From Weissella koreensis KACC 15510 (lineage in GTDB: Bacteria > Bacillota > Bacilli > Lactobacillales > Lactobacillaceae): 64,000 bases of DNA. The stretch is from NCBI RefSeq assembly GCF_000219805.1, contig NC_015759.1, forward strand, positions 1,358,479 through 1,422,478, given 5' to 3'. Below the pieces are notes generated by a model. That model was not told the DNA's origin, ran no database searches, and was given only the letters and a program-made list of their open reading frames with translations. The stretch's first letter is position 1. The number at the start of each line of letters is the position of its first letter. Positions 8,761 to 18,579 of the stretch are shown one piece after another. The position numbers were made by a program, and so were the translations under genes.

Positions 8761-9498
8761 ATGACAACTATTTTAGTCGTTGATGATGAGCCAGCAATTG
8801 TAACATTAATAAAATATAATTTAGAGCAAAATAACTTTAATGTCGTGACTACTGGTGATGGTCAGGCAGTTATCGAACTAGTAGAGGAACATCATCCAGA
8901 TTTGATTCTTCTTGATTTAATGTTACCAGGTGTTGATGGTATGACCCTCACTAAACAATTAAGGAAAAAGCATAATAGTGTACCAATTATTATGTTGACT
9001 GCAATGGATACTGAAAGTGACAAGGTCAACGGATTAGATAGTGGTGCCGATGATTATTTGGCTAAGCCTTTTCAAGTGCGAGAATTACTTGCACGGGTTA
9101 AAGCAGTGCTACGTCGCAACACTAAAGCACACAAGAAAGTAATTAAGAATGGTCGTAATGCGCTTTCAGATGGAACAACAATGAATTCGATTCATCTACA
9201 TAATTTACAAATTGATTTATTTCAACAAAAAGTTTACCAAGATCAGGTCATGTTAAACTTAACGCCTAAAGAATATGATCTATTAGCTTATATGATGCAA
9301 CATGCGGGGCGGACTTTAGATCGTTCAGAAATGGCAAAAGGTGCTTGGGGAATTGAATTATCTGGTTTAGATACAAGAATGGTTGATATGCATTTATCGA
9401 ACTTGCGAGACAAAATCGAAGCTAACCCTAAAGACCCTATGCTTATTAAAACGGTCAGAGGTTTTGGTTATCGATTTAGCCAGGAGGAAAGTAAATAA
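8761..9498 (+). CDS. OmpR/PhoP-family response regulator
   Basis: The receiver domain (245 residues in all) has the acidic pair D8-D9, phospho-acceptor Asp52 (LILLDLMLPG) and Lys102 (DYLAKPF). A linker and a winged-helix DNA-binding domain follow (LTPKEYDLLAYMMQHAGRTL, then VDMHLSNLRDKIE and IKTVRGFGYRF). I place the start at ATG 8761 because GGGGGCG lies at 8747-8753; ATGs at 8746 and 8755 would overlap the ribosome site. The kinase gene begins one base after the stop. Order and similarity suggest a PhoP-like regulator of phosphate or cell-envelope genes, which I infer without seeing target sites. Confidence 0.93.
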   Translation: MTTILVVDDEPAIVTLIKYNLEQNNFNVVTTGDGQAVIELVEEHHPDLILLDLMLPGVDGMTLTKQLRKKHNSVPIIMLTAMDTESDKVNGLDSGADDYLAKPFQVRELLARVKAVLRRNTKAHKKVIKNGRNALSDGTTMNSIHLHNLQIDLFQQKVYQDQVMLNLTPKEYDLLAYMMQHAGRTLDRSEMAKGAWGIELSGLDTRMVDMHLSNLRDKIEANPKDPMLIKTVRGFGYRFSQEESK

Positions 9499-9499
9499 T

Positions 9500-10861
9500 A
9501 TGCAGAAATGGTGGAAATACATGCGTCAGTGGTTTTGGCGTATGTTGATTGTCTTTTTAATTCTTCAATTCTGTACTTTTATTATTTTAAAATTAAATGC
9601 TGATATCAAGGCGTGGCCGCTTTTTATGGGCCTTGAAGTGGAACTTAGCTTGGCTATAATACTAGGATTAATATCAGCTATTATGCAATATAGGCAAGAT
9701 CAAGCTCTAGCTGAATTTAATAATCGGATAGGTCAGATTGGTGAGCGTGGAAATATTATTTTAGATCCCAGACATCGTTTAGCACCTTTAGCACAAACTG
9801 TTAATCGATTGCAGCAAGAGAAGCAAGTTCAAATTCAAATGGCCTTACATAATGAGAATATTTTAAATACGGTTTGGAACGATATGCCTGTTGGAATTAT
9901 TGAAATTACGACAAGTCGTCAAATTTTGCGTATCAACCCAACAGCAAGGCAAGCACTTCAATTACCAGATGAGGTTATTGGACATCACTATGATGACCTT
10001 TTGAATTATCATGATTTGATCGCCTTTATTGAACGTGGAATTTTGAAAAAGGGTAATCATCATAAAATGATTACTTTAGAACAAGGTAGTAAAGCTAAAT
10101 TTTTAGATTTAACCATGGAGTATTATCGATCTACTATGCAATCAGATACCGTTGTTATTGCTTTTTATGATGTAACTGATCTAATTGAGGCACAGTTCCA
10201 ACAAACTAAATTTTTGGCGAATGTTTCGCACGAATTAAAAACACCTTTGACCTCAATTATTGGTTTTACTGATACCCTCTTAGATGATCAAACTATGCCA
10301 GAAGAAGTTAAGCATGAATTTCTGGATATTATTGCGCACGAATCTAAGCGATTATTAGACTTAACCAATGATATTTTGTCGGTGATTAAAATAGAGGATA
10401 AGGTATTGCCACTTGTTAAAATAGATGTAGATCAGGTTGTACAAACTATCTTAAAAGGCCAGGCACAAGCTATTGAGGCTAAAAATTTACGTCTAGAATT
10501 AATGATTAATTTAAAGATTGAATATTATTTAGAACCATTGCAACAAATTTTAAGTAATTTAATTTCTAATGCGATTAAATATAATAAAAAGAATGGGTTA
10601 TTAATAATTAGAGTTGAAAAAATTGGTCAGCGCATTAAAATAAGCGTCAAAGATACCGGATTAGGTATTGCTAGCAACGCCCAAAATCAAATTTTTGATC
10701 GTTTTTATCGAATTGATAAGTCACGAAATCAACAAATTCCAGGTACTGGTCTTGGATTATCAATTGTTCACGAGTGGGTTGATAAATTGCATGGTACAAT
10801 TAATGTTAAGAGTCAAGTGAGTGTTGGGACAACGATTAAAATTGATTTACCAATCAAATAA
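9500..10861 (+). CDS. PhoR-like sensor histidine kinase
   Basis: Two transmembrane segments lie within the first 62 residues of this 453-residue kinase, with very little outside the membrane between them. A HAMP-like linker and PAS domain (about 120-230) follow. The HisKA box has phospho-acceptor His244 ([19 protein letters not shown]). The ATPase domain has the N box ([13 protein letters not shown]), G1 (DTGLGIA) and G2 ([13 protein letters not shown]). ATG 9500 is chosen because AGGAGG lies at 9482-9487. The almost absent extracellular loop suggests it senses a partner or membrane state rather than a bound extracellular ligand, as PhoR does with the Pst system. Confidence 0.93.
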   Translation: MQKWWKYMRQWFWRMLIVFLILQFCTFIILKLNADIKAWPLFMGLEVELSLAIILGLISAIMQYRQDQALAEFNNRIGQIGERGNIILDPRHRLAPLAQTVNRLQQEKQVQIQMALHNENILNTVWNDMPVGIIEITTSRQILRINPTARQALQLPDEVIGHHYDDLLNYHDLIAFIERGILKKGNHHKMITLEQGSKAKFLDLTMEYYRSTMQSDTVVIAFYDVTDLIEAQFQQTKFLANVSHELKTPLTSIIGFTDTLLDDQTMPEEVKHEFLDIIAHESKRLLDLTNDILSVIKIEDKVLPLVKIDVDQVVQTILKGQAQAIEAKNLRLELMINLKIEYYLEPLQQILSNLISNAIKYNKKNGLLIIRVEKIGQRIKISVKDTGLGIASNAQNQIFDRFYRIDKSRNQQIPGTGLGLSIVHEWVDKLHGTINVKSQVSVGTTIKIDLPIK

Positions 10862-10884
10862 AAAATAAAGAGAGAATAAATAAT

Positions 10885-11514
10885 ATGCTAGGGAAAAAGC
10901 CAATTATTATTGGAGTTAGTGGTGGTTCGGGTTCAGGAAAAACTACGGTTAGTCGAGAAATTGTGGAACATTTAGCAGGGGAATCAGTTGTTATGATTGC
11001 ACAGGATTCCTATTATAAGCAACAAGATCACTTAACCCTAGATGAACGACGGGCTAGGAATTATGATCATCCAGATGCTTTTGATACTGATTTGATGATT
11101 AATCAACTACAAGAGCTATTGAAACGAGAGACAATCGAGGAGCCCATCTATGATTATGTTAATTCAACTCGGTCAAAAGAGACGCTAACTGTTCAGCCAG
11201 CCGATGTCATTATCGTTGAAGGTGTATTGCTTTTTGTGGATGCACGATTACGAGATTTAATTAACATTAAAGTTTATGTTGATACTGATGATGATATTCG
11301 TTTTATTCGCAGATTACAACGGGATATGGTTGAGCGTGGACGTACACCTAAATCAATCATTGATCAATATTTAGATACAGTTAAACCAATGTATCATCAA
11401 TTCGTTGAACCAACCAAACGTTATGCAGATATTATTATTCCTGAAGGGGGATCAAATAAGATTGCTATCAATATGTTAGAATCACAAATTCGTGGTTTTT
11501 TAAGCCAGGAGTAA
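10885..11514 (+). CDS. udk: Uridine kinase
   Basis: Uridine/cytidine kinase (209 residues, usual length) phosphorylates uridine or cytidine to UMP or CMP in pyrimidine salvage. The P-loop [12 protein letters not shown] is at residues 10-21. Other family motifs are [25 protein letters not shown] and [21 protein letters not shown]. The ribosome site AAAGAGAG precedes ATG 10885, 23 bases after the kinase gene, so it may share the upstream transcript. Confidence 0.97.
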   Translation: MLGKKPIIIGVSGGSGSGKTTVSREIVEHLAGESVVMIAQDSYYKQQDHLTLDERRARNYDHPDAFDTDLMINQLQELLKRETIEEPIYDYVNSTRSKETLTVQPADVIIVEGVLLFVDARLRDLINIKVYVDTDDDIRFIRRLQRDMVERGRTPKSIIDQYLDTVKPMYHQFVEPTKRYADIIIPEGGSNKIAINMLESQIRGFLSQE

Positions 11515-11579
11515 TAATAAAACATACTTTAGAATAGAATTATTTGAAAGATAAAGATGATGTAGAAAGAAGGCTTGAA

Positions 11580-12656
11580 ATGGATACGTCAACATGGGAA
11601 AGAATTGTTAAATATACAGAATTACAAGGAACATCAGGACAAGAATTTATGGTCCGTAAAGCTTTTCGAAAAGATTTAACGCCATTAGTTGATAAAGTTG
11701 TTCAAAATGGTCTAGGTGGTTTATACGGAATTCGTGAAAATAACGATGAAAAAGCTCCTCGGATTATGTTTGGAGCTCATTTTGATGAGGTTGGGTTTAT
11801 TGTTAAAGCGGTAACAGATCGAGGATTATTGGAAGTGAAGCCTTTAGGTGGCTGGAATCCATTTGTGGTATCAGCTCAACGATTTACTTTATTTACACGG
11901 GAACAAAGTTATCCAGTAATATCATCATCAATTCCGCCACATCTATTACGAAACCAAAGTGGAGTTAATGGTGCACCGAACTTAGATGATATTCTTTTTG
12001 ATGGTGGATTTACATCAAAGTCAGAAGCATTAGAATTTGGAGTTCGACCTGGTGATTTTATCGTGCCGCAAGTTAAAACAGAACTCTTAGCTAATCAAAA
12101 ACGCGTGATTTCAAAAAGTTGGGATAATCGATTTGGTCTGGTAACTATTTTGGATGTCTTAGATAAATTACAAGATCAAACTCTACCTAACACCTTAATG
12201 ATGGGGGCTAATGTTCAGGAAGAAGTTGGTTTACGTGGGGTTGGACCAGCTGTTCATCAGTTAAAACCGGATATCTTCTTTGGTCTGGATAGTTCAACCG
12301 CGGACGATTTAAATAGTTCTACCGGACAAGGTCAATTAGATCAAGGAACCATCTTAAGAGTTGTGGACCCAGGGGTTATTATGCCCCGTCGATTGAAAGA
12401 ATTCATCTTGGATATTGCGAATGATGAAAAAATACCACTGCAATACTTTGTCCCAAATGGGGGCACGGATTCTGCTGGTGCACAATCACAAAATAATGGG
12501 ATTCCATCAGTTACACTAGGTGTAGCTTCTCGTTATATTCATACACACCAAACGCTTTGGTCAATTGCTGATTTTGAAGCAGCAAAGTCCTTGGTGGAAC
12601 GCTTGATTTTGCAATTAGATGCGGCCACCGTCAATGATATTATTTATGGAGATTAA
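11580..12656 (+). CDS. pepA: M42-family glutamyl aminopeptidase
   Basis: A cytoplasmic dinuclear metallo-aminopeptidase (358 residues), PepA/FrvX type, that trims acidic N-terminal residues from peptides. Metal and catalytic signatures are visible in order: GAHFDEVGFIV, SWDNRFG, NVQEEVGLRGV, GLDSSTADD, NGGTDSAGAQ and RYIHTH. I use ATG 11580 (MDTSTWERIV), which follows GAAAGAAGG; an upstream TTG at 11544 would add 12 residues but has no ribosome site. ytpR begins two bases after its stop. Confidence 0.93.
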   Translation: MDTSTWERIVKYTELQGTSGQEFMVRKAFRKDLTPLVDKVVQNGLGGLYGIRENNDEKAPRIMFGAHFDEVGFIVKAVTDRGLLEVKPLGGWNPFVVSAQRFTLFTREQSYPVISSSIPPHLLRNQSGVNGAPNLDDILFDGGFTSKSEALEFGVRPGDFIVPQVKTELLANQKRVISKSWDNRFGLVTILDVLDKLQDQTLPNTLMMGANVQEEVGLRGVGPAVHQLKPDIFFGLDSSTADDLNSSTGQGQLDQGTILRVVDPGVIMPRRLKEFILDIANDEKIPLQYFVPNGGTDSAGAQSQNNGIPSVTLGVASRYIHTHQTLWSIADFEAAKSLVERLILQLDAATVNDIIYGD

Positions 12657-12658
12657 AT

Positions 12659-13312
12659 ATGTTAATTACAAGTTATAACCCTGCAGCTTTAGGGGATGTT
12701 TTAATTGCAATCACAGCACCATCTAGTGAAAAAGATCTAGCTGAGACCAAAAATAATGTGACAGTTATTATGAGTCAATCTGGTGATTTAGTAGGCGTTA
12801 ATTTTTTGAAGGTCGCTGATATTATTGATGTTAAAGATTTTCAAGCAGGTCAGATATTTTTGACTAATACGCAAATTGATCAACTAAATCAAGCAATTAT
12901 TAATGCTGGGTTTGAAGTTCAATTGGATAAGGTTCAGGTTAAATTGGTGGTTGGTTATGTTCGAAGCGCTGAAGAACACCCTGATTCTGATCATTTAAAA
13001 GTGACTTCGACTGAAGTGGGCGATGATCAAATGGTTCAAATTGTTTCAGGTTCACCAAACATGCAAGCTAATATTAAAGTTGTGGTAGCTCAAGTTGGAA
13101 CAATGATGCCTAATGGATTAATTATTTGGCCTGGTGAATTACGAGGAGTTACTTCTAATGGAATGATTGTTTCAGGACGTGAATTGAATTTACCTAACGC
13201 GCCAACTCAACCGGGGGCATTAATCTTGCCTGATGATTTTGCTCCGATCGGAACGATTTTTGATCCTCAATCTCCTGCTGCTCAAAAGTTATTTCAAGGT
13301 CAAGAGGCCTAA
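12659..13312 (+). CDS. ytpR: YtpR-family tRNA-binding-domain protein
   Basis: The N-terminal half (about 1-95; 217 residues in total) matches the DUF4479 region found in YtpR. The C-terminal half is an OB-fold tRNA-binding domain like that of PheT/MetG: VVGYVRSAEEHPDSDHLKV, QIVSGSPNM and LRGVTSNGMIVSGREL. It probably binds structured RNA; the exact role is not established. It is coupled to pepA by a two-base gap, and murC lies two genes downstream, an arrangement common in lactobacilli. Confidence 0.92.
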   Translation: MLITSYNPAALGDVLIAITAPSSEKDLAETKNNVTVIMSQSGDLVGVNFLKVADIIDVKDFQAGQIFLTNTQIDQLNQAIINAGFEVQLDKVQVKLVVGYVRSAEEHPDSDHLKVTSTEVGDDQMVQIVSGSPNMQANIKVVVAQVGTMMPNGLIIWPGELRGVTSNGMIVSGRELNLPNAPTQPGALILPDDFAPIGTIFDPQSPAAQKLFQGQEA

Positions 13313-13321
13313 GGAGTCACA

Positions 13322-13627
13322 ATGCTAGAGCGACCAGTATTACGTTACCAAGAATATTTTCCTAATTATGATCAAGCTGTGGAACAACTGATTAAACATA
13401 AACGTGATTTGGGGTATATTAATTTGGCTCCAGTAAACCTGAAACCTGAGGAATCAGTTGATGTCGATTCAGTAAATGAAATTAAAGCTAAAACTAAAAC
13501 ACCCGATGTGGTAATTGATTCTAATGAGATGCTTGTAAAGAGTAGAGGCCTAGGCTTAAGTTTGGATGATATTATTTCCGAAGAAAATTCGGTGGCACAA
13601 CAAGTTAATTTGAATTATTTTAAATAA
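13322..13627 (+). CDS. Hypothetical protein between ytpR and murC
   Basis: I do not recognise this 101-residue protein. It is acidic and soluble with no membrane segment. It has a tyrosine-rich N-terminus (VLRYQEYFPNYDQAVEQLI) and a probably disordered middle (ESVDVDSVNEIKAKTKT). AAGGAG lies at 13310-13315 upstream of ATG 13322 and the gap to ytpR is 9 bases, so it is a real operon member. Confidence 0.7.
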   Translation: MLERPVLRYQEYFPNYDQAVEQLIKHKRDLGYINLAPVNLKPEESVDVDSVNEIKAKTKTPDVVIDSNEMLVKSRGLGLSLDDIISEENSVAQQVNLNYFK

Positions 13628-13660
13628 AATTCAAAATAAGTCAGAAGAAGGTAATAAGTA

Positions 13661-15001
13661 ATGGACAAACAGAAATTATATTATTTTATTGGAATTAAAG
13701 GATCAGGAATGAGTTCGCTAGCGTTAATTCTGCACGATCAAGGCTATGAAGTGTCTGGATCAGATATTGATCAATATACTTTTACTCAAAAGCCGCTTGC
13801 TGCTGCTGGCATTCCGATGTATTCATTTGATGCTCAAAATATTAAGCCAGGAATGATTGTGATCCGAGGAAATGCTTTTGATGATCAACAAGTGGAAGTA
13901 GCAGCAGCTTTGAAATTAGGTTCAGAAGTTGAAATGCTAACTTATCCTGAATTAGTTCAGACCTTGATTGGTCAATACACTTCAGTTGGTGTTGCTGGGG
14001 CCCATGGTAAAACATCAACAACCGGTCTTTTAGCTCATGTTTTGTCAGGGATTGCTCCAACTTCATATTTGATTGGTGATGGAACGGGAAAAGGGGTTCC
14101 AGATGCTCGTTTCTTCGCCTTTGAAGCTGACGAATATCGTCGTCATTTCAAGGATTACACCCCTGATTATGCTATTATGACGAATATTGACTTTGATCAT
14201 CCTGATTATTATCGAGATATTGATGATGTATTTGATGCTTTCAATGATTTTAGTCATAATGTTAAGAAGGCAATCTTTGCTTGGGGTGATGATGTTAAAT
14301 TACGTGAATTGGAAACGGATGTCCCAGTTTACTACTACGGTTTGAATGATAAAGATGATTTTATTGCTAAAAATATCAAACGTTCAACTAAGGGATCAAG
14401 TTTTGATGCTTATTATCATGATGAATTACTTGGTAATTTCCAAGTTCCGCTCTTTGGAATACATGGAATTTTAAACTCATTGTCAGTTATCGCTGTGGCA
14501 TACGTTGAAGAAATCGATCTTGATTTGTTGCAGCAAGAGTTATTGAGCTTTAAAGGAGTAAAACGCCGCTTTACTGAAAAGACAGTGGGTGATGTTACGA
14601 TTATTGATGATTATGCGCATCATCCTTCTGAAATTAAAGCAACTTTGGATGCGGCCCGACAAAAATTTCCTGGTCGTGAACTAGTTGCTGTCTTCCAACC
14701 ACACACTTTTTCAAGAACGATCGCCTATTTAGATGAATTTGCGGAATCATTAGATCTCGCTGATCGTGTCTATTTGACAGATATTTTTGCCTCAGCTCGC
14801 GAGACGCAAGGTAATATTTCTTCAGCTGACCTTGGGGCTAAGATGACAAAGTTTGGAGGAATTATCTCACCTGATGATGTAGCGCCATTAATGCAACATG
14901 ATCAGAATCCAGTGGTCGTATTTATGGGGGCTGGAGATGTACAACAAACTGAATTTGCATATGAAAAAATTCTCTCAAATCTTACATCAAACCTACAGTA
15001 G
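13661..15001 (+). CDS. murC: UDP-N-acetylmuramate--L-alanine ligase
   Basis: MurC (446 residues) adds L-Ala to UDP-MurNAc, the first peptide step of peptidoglycan synthesis. The N-terminal Rossmann region starts [18 protein letters not shown]. The ATP site is [15 protein letters not shown], followed by [20 protein letters not shown] and GVKRRFTEK with [14 protein letters not shown]. Length and order are typical. An AGAAGG site precedes ATG 13661. Confidence 0.98.
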   Translation: MDKQKLYYFIGIKGSGMSSLALILHDQGYEVSGSDIDQYTFTQKPLAAAGIPMYSFDAQNIKPGMIVIRGNAFDDQQVEVAAALKLGSEVEMLTYPELVQTLIGQYTSVGVAGAHGKTSTTGLLAHVLSGIAPTSYLIGDGTGKGVPDARFFAFEADEYRRHFKDYTPDYAIMTNIDFDHPDYYRDIDDVFDAFNDFSHNVKKAIFAWGDDVKLRELETDVPVYYYGLNDKDDFIAKNIKRSTKGSSFDAYYHDELLGNFQVPLFGIHGILNSLSVIAVAYVEEIDLDLLQQELLSFKGVKRRFTEKTVGDVTIIDDYAHHPSEIKATLDAARQKFPGRELVAVFQPHTFSRTIAYLDEFAESLDLADRVYLTDIFASARETQGNISSADLGAKMTKFGGIISPDDVAPLMQHDQNPVVVFMGAGDVQQTEFAYEKILSNLTSNLQ

Positions 15002-15097
15002 CAGTACACGTTTCTATTGGACCCATTATGGTTATTTTAAGCATTTTAGTATAGAATGGTAGTTACAATTAGTTAAGGTAAAGGAGTAAGAATATTT

Positions 15098-15814
15098 ATG
15101 GATAATTTGCGATCAAAAGGACCACGTTTAGTTAATCCTGGAACTTCGGGTTTGAATTCGTTTTTCCTAAAAGTTTATAGCTATATGGGGATGGCCTTAT
15201 TGGTAACGGCTGCAACAGTCTTTATCGGCGTAACGATGTTTGCTCAACAGATCTTAGCTTTGACAACGGGAATTGTTCCCACGCTAGTTCTCTTTGCTAT
15301 TCTCTTTGGAATCAGCTGGGTAGCGGCACGTTCAGCAATGGAAAATCCAGCGCGGTCCTTTGGATTGTTAATGGCCTATAGTGTAATCATGGGACTTTTC
15401 TTTACTTCCATCTTGTTATACATGACGCCACAAACAATCATCTTGGCGTTTATTACAACCGCTGCCCTGTTTATGGGGATGGCCTTGTATGGGGCTACAA
15501 CTAAACGTGATATGTCTAAGATGGGAACGATTGTATTTGGGGCAGTTTTTGCTTTGATTATTGGTGGGATTCTCAATATCTTTATTGGTGGAACAGTCTT
15601 ATACATGCTAATATCATGGGCTGGTGTAGTAATCTTTGCGATTATTACTGCCTATGACATGAATCGTTTAAAGCAAATGTATTTACAAATTGCTGGTAAT
15701 CATCAAGCAGAACAAGGTGTAGCTGTATATGGGGCACTTAGCCTATATCTAGATTTTATTAACTTATTCTTATACATTTTAAGAATATTTGGAATGTCAT
15801 CAAATAATAACTAA
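15098..15814 (+). CDS. Bax inhibitor-1 / YccA-family membrane protein
   Basis: A polytopic protein (238 residues) with seven hydrophobic segments. Hallmarks are SYMGMALLVTAATVFIG near the N-terminus and AYDMNRLKQMY with LYLDFINLFLYILRIFG at the C-terminus, which identify the UPF0005/BI-1 family. Bacterial members (YetJ) behave as pH-sensitive calcium leak channels; I infer no more than that here. An AAGGAG site precedes ATG 15098. Confidence 0.93.
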   Translation: MDNLRSKGPRLVNPGTSGLNSFFLKVYSYMGMALLVTAATVFIGVTMFAQQILALTTGIVPTLVLFAILFGISWVAARSAMENPARSFGLLMAYSVIMGLFFTSILLYMTPQTIILAFITTAALFMGMALYGATTKRDMSKMGTIVFGAVFALIIGGILNIFIGGTVLYMLISWAGVVIFAIITAYDMNRLKQMYLQIAGNHQAEQGVAVYGALSLYLDFINLFLYILRIFGMSSNNN

Positions 15815-15832
15815 CAAATAATAACTAATATG

Positions 15833-15876
15833 AGGCGGTTAGGATATAATATATCTTAGCCGTACTTTTATTTTTT
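15833..15876 (+). terminator. Terminator after the BI-1 gene
   Basis: GCGGTTAGGATAT (15835-15847) pairs with ATATCTTAGCCGT (15851-15863) with G-U wobble and a short loop; CTTTTATTTTTT follows. Confidence 0.75.
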
Positions 15877-15950
15877 ATAAAAATTCCTGATAATTTTGAG
15901 ATTAAAATTAATGGGATAAGAATAATCATTTATTAGAAAGAAGGAATATT

Positions 15951-16592
15951 ATGCAAGTATTAGTTGTAGGTGCAAGTGGTCGTGTTGGGAAAGCATTAAT
16001 TCAGGAATTAGAACAAGCAGGGCACCAAGTTATTGGAACTCGAAATAGTACAATTAATGGGGATACTAATAATTTAGTCGCCCTAGATTTGGTACATGCT
16101 TCTGTTGATGATATTGCTGATAAAATTAAACAAATGGCGACTTTCGATGCGGTTTACTTTGTAGCAGGTTCACGAGGTAAAGCCTTATTAGAAGTTGATC
16201 TGAATGGTGCCGTTAAGTTAATGACAGCTATGGAACAATTAGGTATTAAACGTTATATTCAATTAAGTTCATATAAAGCCGATCGACAAAGTGAATGGCC
16301 TGGGGGTTATGAATCTGGATTAACACCATATAATATTGCTAAGTTCTATGCTGATCAATGGTTACAAACGCGAACTAGTTTGGCATATACAATTTTGCAA
16401 CCAGGTTCTTTGACTGAAAACGATGAAGTCACTGGGGTAAGTTTAAATGAAAATCAATTTGGTGAAAATACCATCCCAACAGTGGCACGAGTTTTGGCTG
16501 AGGTCATTAACTACCCAACAACAATTGGTAAAACTATTGTGATGCGTGGTGGTGATGAAAATATTAAAAATGCATTACAAACGCTTCATTAA
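15951..16592 (+). CDS. Atypical SDR-family NAD(P)-binding protein
   Basis: The protein (213 residues) has the N-terminal dinucleotide motif VLVVGASGRVGKALIQEL (G7-A-S-G-x-x-G). The middle contains IQLSSYKAD and YNIAKFYADQWL, typical of the NmrA/SDR_a5 group (YwnB-like). These proteins bind NAD(P)H and often act as redox-linked oxidoreductases or sensors; the substrate is unknown. It stands alone with its own GAAAGAAGG site and follows a terminator. Confidence 0.85.
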   Translation: MQVLVVGASGRVGKALIQELEQAGHQVIGTRNSTINGDTNNLVALDLVHASVDDIADKIKQMATFDAVYFVAGSRGKALLEVDLNGAVKLMTAMEQLGIKRYIQLSSYKADRQSEWPGGYESGLTPYNIAKFYADQWLQTRTSLAYTILQPGSLTENDEVTGVSLNENQFGENTIPTVARVLAEVINYPTTIGKTIVMRGGDENIKNALQTLH

Positions 16593-16735
16593 CAAATTAA
16601 TTAATTGATTAATAGCAATAGAATGCGGTTACAATAGCTAGATGACACTAATGTAAATTTATTTCTTTAATTTAAAGTTTGGTTTATACTTTTTCCGCCA
16701 TAATGATGATATTGAAAGACGGAGGTACTCAGTCA

Positions 16736-17170
16736 ATGGCAATATTAAAGAATTTTTCAAAGGTGAGCCCAGTTAATCAGGCAAAATTATTTTTGATTAG
16801 CTCACTTGCAACGGTAATGGTAACAGTTAATTTTAATTTGTTTCAGCCTGTCGTAGCCAATGCAGCAGTAACAGAGCAAACCGCATCCGTCAGTGATGAA
16901 ATTGAAAATTTAACGACAGTACGATTAGCAGGGCCATATACTGAAATTAATAAGCAATTAGTCAATTCAAGTCAAAATGTTTTAATCAAAGGATCATATC
17001 AAGCTGGTGATTTAGTACAAATGATGTTGAATGGGTCAGCCTTTGTTGGGGTTGTACCAAATGATACAAATTATGGGATTCAAATTGAATTACCAGTACC
17101 GGTTAATCAAGCAAATATGAATGTAGCGATTGAAGGTAGCTTATATCGCGGAACGGTTATTTCAAAATAA
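16736..17170 (+). CDS. Small secreted protein of unknown function
   Basis: A 144-residue protein with a clear Sec signal peptide: positive start (MAILKNFSKVSPVNQAK), hydrophobic core (LFLISSLATVMV) and an AxA-type site near VVANAAV at about residue 43. The mature part is about 100 residues, probably beta-rich (LIKGSYQAGDLVQMMLNGSAFVGV), with no cysteine and no anchor motif. ATG 16736 follows GGAGG at 16721-16725, so upstream in-frame starts are rejected. The family is not recognised. Confidence 0.78.
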   Translation: MAILKNFSKVSPVNQAKLFLISSLATVMVTVNFNLFQPVVANAAVTEQTASVSDEIENLTTVRLAGPYTEINKQLVNSSQNVLIKGSYQAGDLVQMMLNGSAFVGVVPNDTNYGIQIELPVPVNQANMNVAIEGSLYRGTVISK

Positions 17171-17211
17171 AATATGAAGATTAAAAGTTATTAGCCATAG
17201 GAGAACGGATT

Positions 17212-18396
17212 ATGGAGCGAGTTTATATTATTGGGGCAAAACGAACCCCAATTGGTAAGTTTGGAGGCACATTGTCTTCCTTAACGGCCTCGGATTTAGG
17301 CTCATTTGTAATTAAAGGAGCTTTAGATCAATCAGGTTTAGAGGCTGATCAAGTTAGTCAAGTCTTGATGGGGAATGTAGTCCAAGCGGGTCAAGGTCAA
17401 AATCCGGCTCGTCAAGCTGCTTTAAAGGCCGGACTTCCGATCCAAGTACCATCAATAACGATTAATGATGTGTGTGGATCAGGACTATCCAGCATCAATA
17501 TGGGCGCAGCTTTAATTCAAGCACACCAAGCAGATATCGTTGTTGCTGGGGGGATGGAAAGTATGTCTAAAGCCCCTTATATTGTCGATCAAGCCCGTTT
17601 TGGAGCCCGTTTGGGTGATGGTAGGATGATTGATGCCTTATTGTCGGATGCTTTGACTGACGCTCAAGGTGGTTATCATATGGGAATTACTGCGGAAAAC
17701 GTTGCTAAAAAATATGATATTTCACGAGAAGAGATGGATGAATTTAGTTATCAAAGTCATCAAAGAGCAGTGAGTGCACAAGATAAACACCGCTTTGATG
17801 ATGAAATTGTATCGTTACCAATGATTGATCGTAAAGGTAATTCTTATGTTGTCGATCAAGATGAGGCACCGCGACGGGATACATCATTAGAAAAATTGGC
17901 CAAATTGAAGCCAGTTTATCAAGAAGATGGTGCAGTTACGGCGGGGAATGCTTCAGGCTTAAATGATGGTGCAGCTGCAGTCGTATTAATCAGTGAAAGC
18001 AAGATGCACGAATTAGGAATAGAACCATTAGCACAGTGGCAAGCGTCTGCATTAGTAGGGCTAGAGCCTGAACTAATGGGAATTGGCTCATACTATGCTG
18101 TTGAAAAGCTTTTTAAAGATCATCCTGATTTTAAACAATCTGAAGTTGATTATTTTGAATTAAATGAAGCTTTTGCGGCACCATCATTGGTAGTTGGTGA
18201 TCAATTATTAGGATTAGATCCAGCGATTGTGAACCCTAATGGTGGTGCGATTGCGTTAGGACATCCTGTTGGTGCATCCGGAAGTCGAATTTTAGTTACT
18301 TTAATTTATGAACTTATCCATGATGATAAGAAAACTGGAGTTGCGGCACTCTGTGTAGGTGGTGGAATGGGTGTTTCAGCGTTAATTACACGATAA
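17212..18396 (+). CDS. thlA: Acetyl-CoA C-acetyltransferase (thiolase)
   Basis: A biosynthetic thiolase (394 residues) that condenses two acetyl-CoA to acetoacetyl-CoA, in lactobacilli normally the entry to the mevalonate route to isoprenoids. The acyl-accepting Cys88 is in NDVCGSGLSS, the catalytic His in GGAIALGHPVGASG and the second Cys in ALCVGGGMG. The length is typical. AGGAGAAC precedes ATG 17212. No HMG-CoA synthase or reductase gene is adjacent. Confidence 0.95.
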   Translation: MERVYIIGAKRTPIGKFGGTLSSLTASDLGSFVIKGALDQSGLEADQVSQVLMGNVVQAGQGQNPARQAALKAGLPIQVPSITINDVCGSGLSSINMGAALIQAHQADIVVAGGMESMSKAPYIVDQARFGARLGDGRMIDALLSDALTDAQGGYHMGITAENVAKKYDISREEMDEFSYQSHQRAVSAQDKHRFDDEIVSLPMIDRKGNSYVVDQDEAPRRDTSLEKLAKLKPVYQEDGAVTAGNASGLNDGAAAVVLISESKMHELGIEPLAQWQASALVGLEPELMGIGSYYAVEKLFKDHPDFKQSEVDYFELNEAFAAPSLVVGDQLLGLDPAIVNPNGGAIALGHPVGASGSRILVTLIYELIHDDKKTGVAALCVGGGMGVSALITR

Positions 18397-18401
18397 TATC
18401 A

Positions 18402-18432
18402 AAAGTTCTCAATTCATTTGAGAACTTTTTTT
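18402..18432 (+). terminator. Terminator after thlA
   Basis: AAAGTTCTCAA (18402-18412) pairs with TTTGAGAACTTT (18417-18428) around a short loop, followed by a T-run. Confidence 0.88.
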
Positions 18433-18579
18433 AATTCATTTAAATAAATATAATATCATACTCCAAATTTGTTGTTATTAAATATTTGGTAAAAACAATA
18501 TTTAAATGTTTACAAAATGTTAAATAACAATTAAAATTTAACTAATGTATATTTAATGATTGGAGATCGGTACGTAAAG

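Noticed and set aside
9383..9499. N-terminal extension of the histidine kinase overlapping the response regulator
   Set aside because: The extension is in a different frame inside the regulator gene; AGGAGG at 9482-9487 fits ATG 9500.
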